Source of the DNA: Porphyromonas sp. COT-239 OH1446
GTDB lineage: Bacteria > Bacteroidota > Bacteroidia > Bacteroidales > Porphyromonadaceae
NCBI RefSeq assembly: GCF_000768875.1
Contig: NZ_JRAO01000033.1
Coordinates: forward strand, 1-64,000
Direction of reading: 5' to 3'
DNA length: 64,000 nucleotides
This document shows positions 27,184 through 34,845 of the stretch, piece after piece; the stretch's first letter is position 1, and every line of letters starts with the position of its first letter. A program made the translations under genes and the position numbers. The notes below the pieces were generated by a model. It did no database searches and was not told the DNA's origin. It saw nothing but the letters and a program-made list of their open reading frames with translations.

Positions 27184-27215
27184 CAAAGGTAAGGCAAATA
27201 TTTCGTTCCCACAAA
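27184..27215 (-). promoter_or_regulatory. Promoter of tRNA-Glu/rpsT/tRNA-Glu
   Basis: TTTG (27215-27212) and TACCTTTG (27191-27184) on the minus strand are exactly 20 nt apart. The start is near 27177, about 36 nt before the first tRNA. Confidence 0.8.
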
Positions 27216-27251
27216 TAGTCCCTCAAAATTTATTGCTCTGCGCTAAATTAA

Positions 27252-27282
27252 AGGGCTGCCCCCATACCAGGAAGCCAGCCCT
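27252..27282 (-). terminator. Terminator downstream of the small membrane protein gene
   Basis: AGGGCTG (27282-27276 on minus) pairs with CAGCCCT (27258-27252), flanked by AT-rich arms and followed by TTAATTT. It isolates this transcript from the tRNA/rpsT promoter 37 bases further on. Confidence 0.65.
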
Positions 27283-27384
27283 AAATTATCTTGCTGTCGC
27301 CAAACGCAACATCACAGCGATGAACAAGAACACGCTGTACCCCATTGTCCGCTCAAGACGATTTCGTCTTGCTATCTTACCTCT

Positions 27385-27594
27385 CTATGCGCCCTCCTCA
27401 GGAGTTGAATCTAATCTTAGAGAAGACCTAACCATATATCGCCATGCCATATTGGCAACTACTATGCCTACAAAAGCAGCATGTAGCTGCCAGCGTTCAA
27501 AAACCTCGAATGACACGATGCCCAATAGGCATACCACGACAAATATCGCATATCCCAGGACAAGGCGGATAAACGCAGTTCTTATGTAATTCAT
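27385..27594 (-). CDS. Small membrane protein of unknown function
   Basis: 69 residues with two hydrophobic segments (about residues 7-27 and 37-50), basic in between, and an acidic C-terminus (STPEEGA). I do not recognise a family. The ATG at 27594 follows a near-consensus -7 box (TATCTTCG, 27632-27625) with TTG 18 nt upstream (27653-27651), and a terminator follows the gene. These signals support a real monocistronic gene. A non-coding transcript remains possible. Confidence 0.5.
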   Translation of the reverse strand: MNYIRTAFIRLVLGYAIFVVVCLLGIVSFEVFERWQLHAAFVGIVVANMAWRYMVRSSLRLDSTPEEGA

Positions 27595-27969
27595 TTGATT
27601 GTTACTTAAATTAATTAGTCGAGGCGAAGATACAAAAAATTTCCACCCGACAACATCAACGCAATATGAAGATGTAGAGGGCTGATTAGAATGCACTCAG
27701 CAAGGGTGCGACCCATTGACTAGGACTATAAGCCCTGCCCCATCCTCTTGACAAGTTTACCGAGCACCAATGCTCAAATCCACCTTCCCCCTCGCCCCAC
27801 TCGAGCACACGCCTCACGTTATGCACAGGAGTTATACACATCTATACACCGTAGAGGGATGTTATCCACCACCCCAAAAGAGACACCCTATACCTATCAT
27901 ATATAGGAGAGACGAATGAAGCGCAGAGGGGATCGAGGTTGTGCTCTCGGAAGCCTCGCACCTGAAGCC

Positions 27970-28084
27970 TCGGTAGGACTGCGACAGAGCCTCAAATAGG
28001 ACTTCACTCGAGCTCCTATCTGAGCCTCACCTGCGATCCTACTTGGATCTCAAGAGCGATCTAAGTAGGAGCTCCGAAGACAAT
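27970..28084. repeat. 23-bp repeat array B (five units, mixed orientation)
   Basis: Units begin at 27970, 27993, 28016, 28039 and 28062. Units 1, 2 and 5 read YAARTAGG on the plus strand (unit 1 degenerate), while units 3 and 4 read it on the minus strand, with the 23-bp phase unbroken at both flips. Units 3 and 4 inverted give a 23-mer that matches unit 3 of array A at 20 of 23 positions. The array lies about 100 bp upstream of the ddl -7 box in a 640-base gap between divergent genes. Nothing else was identified in that gap beyond the promoters. Confidence 0.8.
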
Positions 28085-28180
28085 CAAGAGAGGGTGCACG
28101 AGAGGCCCAAGGAGGACAATTACCCCACTGATACAAAGGTCTTTGCATCCGATCCGACAAGAGTAGTGGAAGTTTATACC

Positions 28181-28188
28181 TATATTTG
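28181..28188 (+). promoter_or_regulatory. -7 box of the ddl operon
   Basis: TATATTTG fits TAnnTTTG, 47 bases before the ddl ATG. No clear -33 box was found. Confidence 0.45.
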
Positions 28189-28234
28189 TGATACAATTGG
28201 CCCGAGATCGAGGGCCGAACGGAACAAAAGATCA

Positions 28235-29233
28235 ATGAACAAACCAATCATAGCAGTCGTAGCAGGCGGCTACTCAGGCGAGTATGTCGTATCGCTGCGC
28301 AGTGCACAGGGGCTCATGTCGTGGATCGATCGTGAGCTCTTCGAGGTCTATACGGTCATCCTCGAGCGTGAGCGATGGTACGCCCTCGTCGAGGGCGAGA
28401 GCCTGCCCATTGACCGAGCAACCTTCGGCTTCAGCCACGAGGGGCGCAGTATCCGCTTCGACTATGCCTACATCACCATCCACGGGACTCCGGGCGAGAA
28501 TGGCCTCCTACAGGGCTACCTCGACCTCATCGGCATCCCGTACAATACGGGCGGCGTGCTGTGCGAGGCCTTGACCTTCAACAAATTTGTCTGCAACCGC
28601 TACCTCGACTCCCTGCCTGGGGTGCGTATTGCCCGAGCCAGGCGGCTGCACCGAGGCATGAGCATCGAGCCCTGCGAGCTCACCAAGGAGCTCGGCCTCC
28701 CCCTCTTCGTCAAGCCCAATGTCGGAGGCTCTAGCGTAGCCACCTCACGGGTCAATGCCCTCGAGGAGCTGTGGCCAGCCATCGAGCGGGCCCTCGAGGA
28801 GAGCGACGATGTACTCCTGGAGAGCTTCATCGACGGCACAGAGGTTACCTGTGGCTGTTACATGCTCGAGGGCGAGGCCATCGCTCTGCCTGTAACCGAG
28901 GTGGTAACGGACAACGCTTTCTTCGACTACGATGCCAAGTACAACGGGCAGGTCGAGGAGATTACCCCCGCCCGCATCTCCAGCGAGCTCACCGAGCACA
29001 TCCAGCAGCTGACCCGTCAGATCTACCGCTACACCGATGCTCGAGGCATCATCCGTGTGGACTACATCATCGAGGCGGATGGCCTGCCTACCCTACTCGA
29101 AGTCAATACCACACCTGGGATGACCCCAACGAGCTTCATCCCCCAGCAGGTCAGCGCAGCAGGGCTCGAGATCGGGCAGCTGCTCACCCAAATTATTCGC
29201 CAGGGCTTAGCCCCTACCTCATCAACCCATTAA
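28235..29233 (+). CDS. ddl: D-alanine--D-alanine ligase
   Basis: 332 residues, ATP-grasp fold. The N-terminus IAVVAGGYSGEYVVSLRSAQ, the segment LPLFVKPNVGGSSVATSRV, FIDGTEVTCGCY and the C-terminal RVDYIIEADGLPTLLEVNTTPGMTP are Ddl hallmarks. It makes the D-Ala-D-Ala dipeptide for peptidoglycan in the cytoplasm. An in-frame extension back to 28043 would run through repeat unit 5 and the promoter, so ATG 28235 is chosen. First gene of an operon with an acyltransferase and argS. Confidence 0.96.
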   Translation: MNKPIIAVVAGGYSGEYVVSLRSAQGLMSWIDRELFEVYTVILERERWYALVEGESLPIDRATFGFSHEGRSIRFDYAYITIHGTPGENGLLQGYLDLIGIPYNTGGVLCEALTFNKFVCNRYLDSLPGVRIARARRLHRGMSIEPCELTKELGLPLFVKPNVGGSSVATSRVNALEELWPAIERALEESDDVLLESFIDGTEVTCGCYMLEGEAIALPVTEVVTDNAFFDYDAKYNGQVEEITPARISSELTEHIQQLTRQIYRYTDARGIIRVDYIIEADGLPTLLEVNTTPGMTPTSFIPQQVSAAGLEIGQLLTQIIRQGLAPTSSTH

Positions 29234-29248
29234 GCCCGACTACGAGCT

Positions 29249-30412
29249 ATGAATTACGAGAAATATCACGACATACGCCCCCTGATCGCCAGCGAAGTGC
29301 CTGGGGCTATCGCACAGCTACTGACTGTGCCTGCCCTCCGACACGCCTACGAGCAGCTACAGGTCGAGATGCCCTGGGAGGGAGTAGCCCAGATGCTCGA
29401 GGGCTGCGACAGTGTAGACGAGTTCAAGCGACGCCTCGGCTATTACCTCGTCAAGCAGGTCATGAAGCATCGCTGCTCCAGCGTGCATTTGGACACGCAG
29501 GGCCTCCCCCCCGAGCGGCAGTACACCTTCATCTCCAACCACCGAGACATCATCCTCGACTCGGCCTTCCTCAACGTCCTGCTGCATGATGCAGGCTTCG
29601 GCCTGCCTCAGATCGCCATCGGCGACAACCTCATGCTCCAGCCCTGGGTCGAGACGCTGGTCAAGCTCAATGGCAGCTTCATCGTGCGCCGAGGCCTCGA
29701 GGGCCGTGAGGTGCTCCTGGCCGCCAAGCAGCTCTCCGAGTACATGCACGACGCAGCAGCCGAGGGCATCAACCTCTGGATCGCACAGCGAGAGGGACGA
29801 GCCAAGGACTCCACCGACCGCACACAGCCAGCCCTGCTCAAGATGCTCGGCATCGGGGGACGCAGCCGCAACCTCGTCGAGGCCCTCAGACCACTGTCCA
29901 TTGTGCCCGTAACCTGCAGCTACGAGTACGACCCCTGCGACTACCTTAAGGCCTGGGAGATGCAGATGAAAAGAGACGTCCCCCACTACCGCAAGAGCGG
30001 AGCAGAGGATGCGCTCAACATGGCCACCGGAGTACTCGGCTACAAGGGCCGCGTTACCATGCGCCTGGGGCGTCCACTCTCCCAACTCATCGAGGAGAGC
30101 TCCTGGCAGGAGACACCCGACAAGGAGCTGCCCGACTTCATCGCCAGCCTCATGGACGAGGAGATCCACCGAGGCTACGAGCTCTACCCCTGCAACTACA
30201 TCGCCTGGGATCTCTTCCTGGGCCGAGAGGAGCATGCACAGCACTATAGCTCGGAGGACAAGCAGCAATTCGAGGAGTACCTCTCACAGCGCATCGGCAA
30301 GATCCGCCTGCCCGAGGGGCTAACCCCCGACGTGGGCTTCCTGCGCCGCTGCCTACTCGAGATGTACGCCAACCCTGCGATCAACTTCGCCCAGGCAACC
30401 AAGCGAGGCTAA
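29249..30412 (+). CDS. Glycerol-3-phosphate/lysophosphatidate acyltransferase family protein
   Basis: 387 residues. The acyltransferase core shows NHRDIILD (HX4D), GSFIVRRG, IAQREGRAKDS (in place of the usual PEGTRS) and SIVPVTCSYEYDP. An N-terminal region of about 85 residues and a C-terminal helical region make it longer than PlsC, closer to PlsB-type enzymes of Bacteroidales. It probably acts in phospholipid synthesis at the inner membrane. It lies 15 bases after ddl. Confidence 0.88.
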   Translation: MNYEKYHDIRPLIASEVPGAIAQLLTVPALRHAYEQLQVEMPWEGVAQMLEGCDSVDEFKRRLGYYLVKQVMKHRCSSVHLDTQGLPPERQYTFISNHRDIILDSAFLNVLLHDAGFGLPQIAIGDNLMLQPWVETLVKLNGSFIVRRGLEGREVLLAAKQLSEYMHDAAAEGINLWIAQREGRAKDSTDRTQPALLKMLGIGGRSRNLVEALRPLSIVPVTCSYEYDPCDYLKAWEMQMKRDVPHYRKSGAEDALNMATGVLGYKGRVTMRLGRPLSQLIEESSWQETPDKELPDFIASLMDEEIHRGYELYPCNYIAWDLFLGREEHAQHYSSEDKQQFEEYLSQRIGKIRLPEGLTPDVGFLRRCLLEMYANPAINFAQATKRG

Positions 30413-30467
30413 ACCCATCGATTTATTGAGATATATTGACAAAGAAAAAGCATTCCCACACCCCATC

Positions 30468-32264
30468 ATGTCCATTATAAGCAAACTAACCCAAGCCGTC
30501 TCTGAGGGCGTTCAGGCACTCTACGGTGTCCAGGCCTCCGAGGCACAGATCCAGCTACAGAAAACGAAGAGAGAGTTCGAGGGGCATCTCACCCTCGTCG
30601 TCTTCCCCCTGACCAAGCTCTCCCGCAAGGCCCCCGAGGCCACAGCCACAGAGCTCGGCGAGTACCTCCTCAGCCACTGCCCTATCGTCCGTGAGACACA
30701 GGTGATCAAGGGCTTCCTCAACCTTACGATCTGCACCTCGGCATGGGTAGAGCTCTTCAACGAGATCCGCAGCCAGGCGAGCTACGGACACCGAGAGGCC
30801 TCCGCCTCTAGCCCCCTGGTCATGGTCGAGTACTCCTCACCCAATACCAACAAGCCCCTACACCTGGGGCACGTGCGCAATAACCTGCTCGGCTACAGCC
30901 TCTCCGAGATCCTCAAGGCCTGCGGCCTGCGGGTGGTCAAGACCAATATCGTCAATGACCGTGGCATCCATATCTGCAAGTCCATGCTGGCATGGATCAA
31001 GTGGGGCGAGGGCGCAACCCCCGAGACAACGGGCAAGAAGGGCGACCACCTGATCGGCGACTTCTACGTCCTCTTCGACAAGCATTACAAGGCTGAGCTC
31101 CAAGAGCTCATCGCCTCGGGCAAGAGCCCCGAGGAGGCCGAGGCAGCCTCCACCCTCATGACAGAGGCTCGAGAGCTCCTGCGCAAGTGGGAGGAGGGAG
31201 ACCCCGAGACCGTCGCCCTGTGGAGACGAATGAACGAGTGGGTCTATGCTGGCTTCGACGAGACCTACCGCCGCATGGGGGTAGACTTCGACAAGATCTA
31301 CTACGAGAGTGAGACCTACCTCGTCGGCAAAGAAGAGGTACTGCGTGGCCTCAACGAAGGGATCTTCGTCCGTGATGCCGACGGATCGGTATGGGCGGAT
31401 CTGACTGGCGAGGGACTCGATCGCAAGATCCTACTACGCTCCGACGGCACGTCCGTATATATGACCCAAGACATCGGCACAGCCAAGCTCCGCTTCGTAG
31501 ACTACCCTATCAACCGCATGGTCTACGTCGTGGGCAATGAGCAGAACTACCACTTCCAGGTACTCTCTATCCTACTCGACAAGCTCGGCTTCGAGTTCGG
31601 TAAGGGTCTCGTACACTTCAGCTACGGCATGGTAGAGCTGCCCGAGGGCAAGATGAAGAGCCGTGAGGGGACGGTCGTCGATGCCGACGACCTCATGCAG
31701 GAGATGATCGACACAGCGGCAAGCATTGCCGCCGAGCAAGGCAAGGCCAAGGATATGCCCGCCGAGCAGGCGCAGGAGGTAGCCCGTCGGGTGGGCCTCG
31801 GTTCGCTCAAGTACTTCATCCTCAAGGTTGATCCTCGCAAAAACATGACCTTCAATCCCAAGGAGTCCATAGACTTCAATGGCAATACAGGAGCTTTCAT
31901 TCAATACACCTATGCTCGCATCCGCAGCCTCGAACGCAAGGCCAGCGAGGCTGGCATTACGTTGCCCCAGGCCTTCGACCCAGCTGCACTTCCCTTATCG
32001 ACCAAGGAGACAGAGCTCATCGCTGCGATCGCCGACTATGCCGAGGTCGTAGCTGAGGCAGGGCGCAGCTACAGCCCGGCGGTCATTGCCAACTACGTCT
32101 ATGACCTGGTCAAGGAGTACAATCAGTTCTACCACGACTTCTCCGTACTCAAGGAGGAGGATGAGGCTCTACGTGCCTTCCGAGTAGCCCTCTCGAGCAT
32201 CGTCGCACGCACCATAGCCCAGGGGATGGGGCTGCTCGGCATTGAGATGCCCGAGCGCATGTAG
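30468..32264 (+). CDS. argS: Arginyl-tRNA synthetase
   Basis: 598 residues, class I synthetase. The HIGH equivalent is HLGH in NTNKPLHLGHVRNN (about residue 134), and the KMSKS-like segment is KMKSREG near 395. The Arg-specific N-terminal domain and the C-terminal anticodon-binding helices (DLVKEYNQFYHDFSVL) are complete. A TTG start at 30426 is possible, but ATG 30468 matches the family N-terminus. Confidence 0.97.
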   Translation: MSIISKLTQAVSEGVQALYGVQASEAQIQLQKTKREFEGHLTLVVFPLTKLSRKAPEATATELGEYLLSHCPIVRETQVIKGFLNLTICTSAWVELFNEIRSQASYGHREASASSPLVMVEYSSPNTNKPLHLGHVRNNLLGYSLSEILKACGLRVVKTNIVNDRGIHICKSMLAWIKWGEGATPETTGKKGDHLIGDFYVLFDKHYKAELQELIASGKSPEEAEAASTLMTEARELLRKWEEGDPETVALWRRMNEWVYAGFDETYRRMGVDFDKIYYESETYLVGKEEVLRGLNEGIFVRDADGSVWADLTGEGLDRKILLRSDGTSVYMTQDIGTAKLRFVDYPINRMVYVVGNEQNYHFQVLSILLDKLGFEFGKGLVHFSYGMVELPEGKMKSREGTVVDADDLMQEMIDTAASIAAEQGKAKDMPAEQAQEVARRVGLGSLKYFILKVDPRKNMTFNPKESIDFNGNTGAFIQYTYARIRSLERKASEAGITLPQAFDPAALPLSTKETELIAAIADYAEVVAEAGRSYSPAVIANYVYDLVKEYNQFYHDFSVLKEEDEALRAFRVALSSIVARTIAQGMGLLGIEMPERM

Positions 32265-32298
32265 CCCGAGGGCAAGACCCAGCAACCCAAACAGAGGC

Positions 32299-32330
32299 GG
32301 GGGCAACGAAACAGCTGTTTCGTTGCCCCC
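32299..32330. terminator. Bidirectional terminator between argS and ridA
   Basis: A perfect 32-base inverted repeat: GGGGGCAACGAAACAG at 32299-32314 faces its exact complement at 32315-32330 with no spacer. TTTCTTG follows on the plus strand. Confidence 0.85.
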
Positions 32331-32360
32331 GACCTTTCTTGTGCGCTCCTAGGCGATTGC

Positions 32361-32738
32361 CTAGTCAGCAATGGCAATCACCTCGATCTCGACCAAACCA
32401 TTCTTAGGTAGCGTCCGTACCGCTACTGCAGATCGAGCTGGGAAAGCTCCGTCGAACTGACGGCTATAGACCTCGTTCATCGCTGCAAAGTCTCCCATAT
32501 CTGCCAAGAAGCACGTAGTCTTGATCACGTGCGAGAGGTTCAGACCTGCGGCCTCAAGGATCGCCCGGATGTTGCGGAAGGCTTGCTCTGTCTGAGCCGT
32601 TACACCCTCTGCGAACTCTCCCGTCTCGGGGATAATACCTAGCTGCCCAGAAGCATAGAGCGTACCATTGACTAGGATCGCCTGGCTGTAGGGGCCGATA
32701 GCTGCGGGAGCTTTGTCGGTAGAGATTACTCGTTTCAT
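32361..32738 (-). CDS. ridA: RidA family reactive enamine/imine deaminase
   Basis: 125 residues. APAAIGPYSQAILVNGTLYASGQ is the family start, and the catalytic arginine lies in ARSAVAVRTLPKNGLVEIE near residue 105. RidA hydrolyses reactive 2-aminoacrylate and related imines released by PLP enzymes. No strong promoter box was seen. It lies downstream of mscL on the same strand but behind that gene's terminator. Confidence 0.95.
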   Translation of the reverse strand: MKRVISTDKAPAAIGPYSQAILVNGTLYASGQLGIIPETGEFAEGVTAQTEQAFRNIRAILEAAGLNLSHVIKTTCFLADMGDFAAMNEVYSRQFDGAFPARSAVAVRTLPKNGLVEIEVIAIAD

Positions 32739-32786
32739 GAATTAAATATTTGATATAGTTAGGGAATAATCACAGTACCACAGCAA

Positions 32787-32817
32787 TTGGGCCGCTAGCC
32801 ATTGGCCAGCAGCCCAA
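32787..32817 (-). terminator. Terminator of mscL
   Basis: TTGGGC/GCCCAA outer stem (32787-32792 with 32812-32817), with inner GCT/AGC and GCC/GGC pairs around a 3-nt loop. It lies 15 bases after the mscL stop. Confidence 0.65.
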
Positions 32818-32831
32818 TCACCAGCGTGGAG

Positions 32832-33278
32832 CTAGTCTCTCTTCTTGAGCTCTTCGAGGATGCCACGCAGGAGCTTGATGTCTGCTGGATCTTCGGCAGG
32901 AGCAGCAGGGGCGGCGGGGGCAGCCTCCTCTTTGCGACGAAGGCTGTTCATTCCCTTGATTACGAGAAAGATCACAAAGGCAATGATAAGGAAGTCAACA
33001 GTTACCTGAAGGAAGTTCCCATAATTGATGGCGATCTCCTGGACAGCAGGGACGACATTACCTGCCGCATCCGTGCTTTCGGCAACAGCAGAGCGTAAGA
33101 TAATCCGCTGAGAGGCAAAAGTATTACCTAGGAGGAGGCCAATGGGGGGCATGATCACGTCATTGACGAGGGAGGTAACGATCTTGCCAAAAGCACCACC
33201 AATGATGATACCCACAGCCATATCCATTACATTGCCCTTGACAGCAAACTCCTTAAACTCTTGTATAAACTTTTTCAT
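32832..33278 (-). CDS. mscL: Large-conductance mechanosensitive channel
   Basis: 148 residues. The MscL start [31 protein letters not shown] is clear, with TM1 inside it and TM2 at [20 protein letters not shown]. The C-terminal cytoplasmic helix ([14 protein letters not shown]) follows an Ala/Pro-rich linker. MscL opens under membrane tension to release solutes on hypo-osmotic shock. The periplasmic loop (residues 45-85) is of normal length. Confidence 0.97.
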   Translation of the reverse strand: MKKFIQEFKEFAVKGNVMDMAVGIIIGGAFGKIVTSLVNDVIMPPIGLLLGNTFASQRIILRSAVAESTDAAGNVVPAVQEIAINYGNFLQVTVDFLIIAFVIFLVIKGMNSLRRKEEAAPAAPAAPAEDPADIKLLRGILEELKKRD

Positions 33279-33323
33279 CTGAGAATACGATTTAGACTAT
33301 TTGCATAAATTACGATAGCACAA

Positions 33324-33355
33324 CAAAGGTAATCAAATAATCTTAACGCACACAA
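33324..33355 (-). promoter_or_regulatory. Promoter of mscL
   Basis: TTG (33355-33353) and TACCTTTG (33331-33324) on the minus strand are 21 nt apart. The leader is about 40 nt. Confidence 0.7.
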
Positions 33356-33455
33356 CCTCAATATCCGCCAAAAGGAAAGGTTATACATCTATCAATCTAG
33401 GAGATACGAAGGATGCAACTAGTCCTCTAACTGAGCCTAGGCCGAAGAGGAGAGG

Positions 33456-33487
33456 TTTGGATAGTACAAAAATAAGTCTTACCTTTG
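33456..33487 (+). promoter_or_regulatory. Promoter of tRNA-Leu
   Basis: TTTG at 33456-33459 and TACCTTTG at 33480-33487 are 20 nt apart. The start is near 33494, about 30 nt before the tRNA. Confidence 0.8.
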
Positions 33488-33524
33488 CAGAGCAATTGAG
33501 CGAGATCTCAGTGCACAAGATCCT

Positions 33525-33606
33525 GCGGTTGTGGTGTAATTGGTAGCCACGTCAGACTTAGGATCTGATGCCGAGAGGCGTGGGGGTTCGAGTCCCTTCA
33601 ACCGCA
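33525..33606 (+). tRNA. tRNA-Leu (UAG)
   Basis: 82 nt with acceptor GCGGTTG/CAACCGC, anticodon loop CTTAGGA (UAG, reads CUN leucine codons), a class II variable arm (TGCCGAGAGGCG) and T loop TTCGAGT. CCA is not encoded. Confidence 0.96.
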
Positions 33607-33713
33607 CAAGACAGAGGTCGTGCTATGGGTGCCGTAGGGCAGTCGTGGCACGATCTCTTTTTGTATCCGCAGCTGAGTGGCCGAGAGGAAATAAATCATT
33701 GGAATGTAAGTCG

Positions 33714-33721
33714 TACATTTG
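33714..33721 (+). promoter_or_regulatory. -7 box before the dehydrogenase gene
   Basis: TACATTTG, 33 bases ahead of the ATG, without a clear -33 box. Read-through from the tRNA-Leu promoter is also possible, as no terminator separates them. Confidence 0.45.
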
Positions 33722-33753
33722 CAGTATCACCTTCCACGCTAATTCAATACATC

Positions 33754-34713
33754 ATGGCAAAGATCCTTGTCGCCTTCGACACTGTAGACGAAGGCTTCGA
33801 ACGCCTAAGCCAGGCACATGAACTGATCCGCCCTCCACGAGGGCGAGACTTCTCCGCTAAGGAACTAGAGCAGCTCATCGAGGACTGCGATGTGCTGTGC
33901 AGCGTCTTTGATATCCCCATCACAGCTGAGCTGATGCGTCGTGGTCGTCGCCTCAGACTCGTAGCCAACTATGCGGTAGGCTACAACAATATAGACATTG
34001 TCCATGCACAGAAGCACGGGATAACCGTTACCAATACCCCTCGGGCTGTAGTAGAACCGACGGCCGAGCTTGCCTTTGCCCTCATGATGGCTGCCACTCG
34101 GCGTGTGGCCGAGCTCGACAGGCTCATCCGCACCGAAGGGCCGACCCTCGGGCTGGGGCGTCTAGGCCGCCTAGGGACGGATCTCTATGGCAAGACCATT
34201 GGGATCGTGGGCTATGGCAATATCGGGGGTTCTGTAGCCCAGAGGGCCAAGGCCTTCGGGATGCAGGTACTCTACTACAAACGTCATCGCCTCGACAGGG
34301 AGCGAGAGGTGGAGCTGGGGCTCGAGTATGCCCCCCTTGACGAGCTCTTGAGGAGCAGTGATGTTGTCTCGCTACACACGCCCTACAGCCCCGAGTCGCA
34401 TCATCAGATCGATGCTAGGGCCTTGAGCCTAATGAAGCCCTCGGCCATCCTGGTCAATACCGCCCGAGGGGCTATCGTGGACGAAGCTGCCCTCGTCGAA
34501 GCCCTCCAAAAGAAGCGTATCGCTGCGGCCGCTCTAGATGTATTCGAGCACAAAGATATCCCCTCGCTCGGCCTGCTCGAGCTGGATAATGTGGTCATGA
34601 CCCCACATGTAGGGACGCAGACCTACGAGGCCCGTGCCCGAATGGTGCATGAGATGGTGGACAACGTCCTAGGCTTCCTCGAGGGCAAAGAGGGTATCAG
34701 CCGTGTCGTATAG
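33754..34713 (+). CDS. D-isomer-specific 2-hydroxyacid dehydrogenase
   Basis: 319 residues, cytoplasmic NAD(P)-dependent oxidoreductase. The Rossmann glycine motif is GIVGYGNIGGSVAQ, the catalytic arginine lies in LVNTARGAIVDE, and the His of the triad is in MTPHVGTQT. The length and the NYAVGYNNIDIVHAQKHGI segment fit the glyoxylate/hydroxypyruvate reductase (GhrB-like) group, but D-lactate or other 2-ketoacid activity is possible. The in-frame extension to 33568 overlaps tRNA-Leu and is rejected. It is not a fused gene of the tRNA unit. Confidence 0.9.
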   Translation: MAKILVAFDTVDEGFERLSQAHELIRPPRGRDFSAKELEQLIEDCDVLCSVFDIPITAELMRRGRRLRLVANYAVGYNNIDIVHAQKHGITVTNTPRAVVEPTAELAFALMMAATRRVAELDRLIRTEGPTLGLGRLGRLGTDLYGKTIGIVGYGNIGGSVAQRAKAFGMQVLYYKRHRLDREREVELGLEYAPLDELLRSSDVVSLHTPYSPESHHQIDARALSLMKPSAILVNTARGAIVDEAALVEALQKKRIAAAALDVFEHKDIPSLGLLELDNVVMTPHVGTQTYEARARMVHEMVDNVLGFLEGKEGISRVV

Positions 34714-34728
34714 CCCCTCGGGGGCAAT

Positions 34729-34769
34729 GGCATCCCCTCTAGGCGAAGAGCCCTAGAGGAGTGCATGCC
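34729..34769 (+). terminator. First hairpin after the dehydrogenase gene
   Basis: GGCAT (34729-34733) and CCTCTAGG (34736-34743) pair with CCTAGAGG (34752-34759) and ATGCC (34765-34769). It is a long imperfect stem. Confidence 0.55.
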
Positions 34770-34789
34770 ACCCCAAGGGCACAAAGAAG

Positions 34790-34827
34790 AGGGGCTACAC
34801 CGAACGATTGACTTCGGTGTAGCCCCT
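34790..34827. terminator. Bidirectional terminator between the dehydrogenase gene and ackA
   Basis: A perfect 15-bp stem (AGGGGCTACACCGAA at 34790-34804, complement at 34813-34827) with an 8-nt loop, 19 bases beyond the ackA stop. Confidence 0.85.
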
Positions 34828-34845
34828 CCCTCATTGGATGCAGAC

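Noticed and set aside
29357-30268. 303-codon minus-strand frame opposite the acyltransferase gene
   Set aside because: It is an exact antisense of a gene with clear motifs. The GAG/CTC-rich codon use keeps reverse frames open throughout this genome.
33360-33450. Possible sixth 23-bp array upstream of tRNA-Leu
   Set aside because: Only one weak partial match to the core (CTAACTGAGCCTAGG) and no 23-bp periodicity.
33568-33753. N-terminal extension of the hydroxyacid dehydrogenase through the tRNA-Leu gene
   Set aside because: It would translate tRNA sequence and lacks family similarity. The ATG at 33754 matches the family start.
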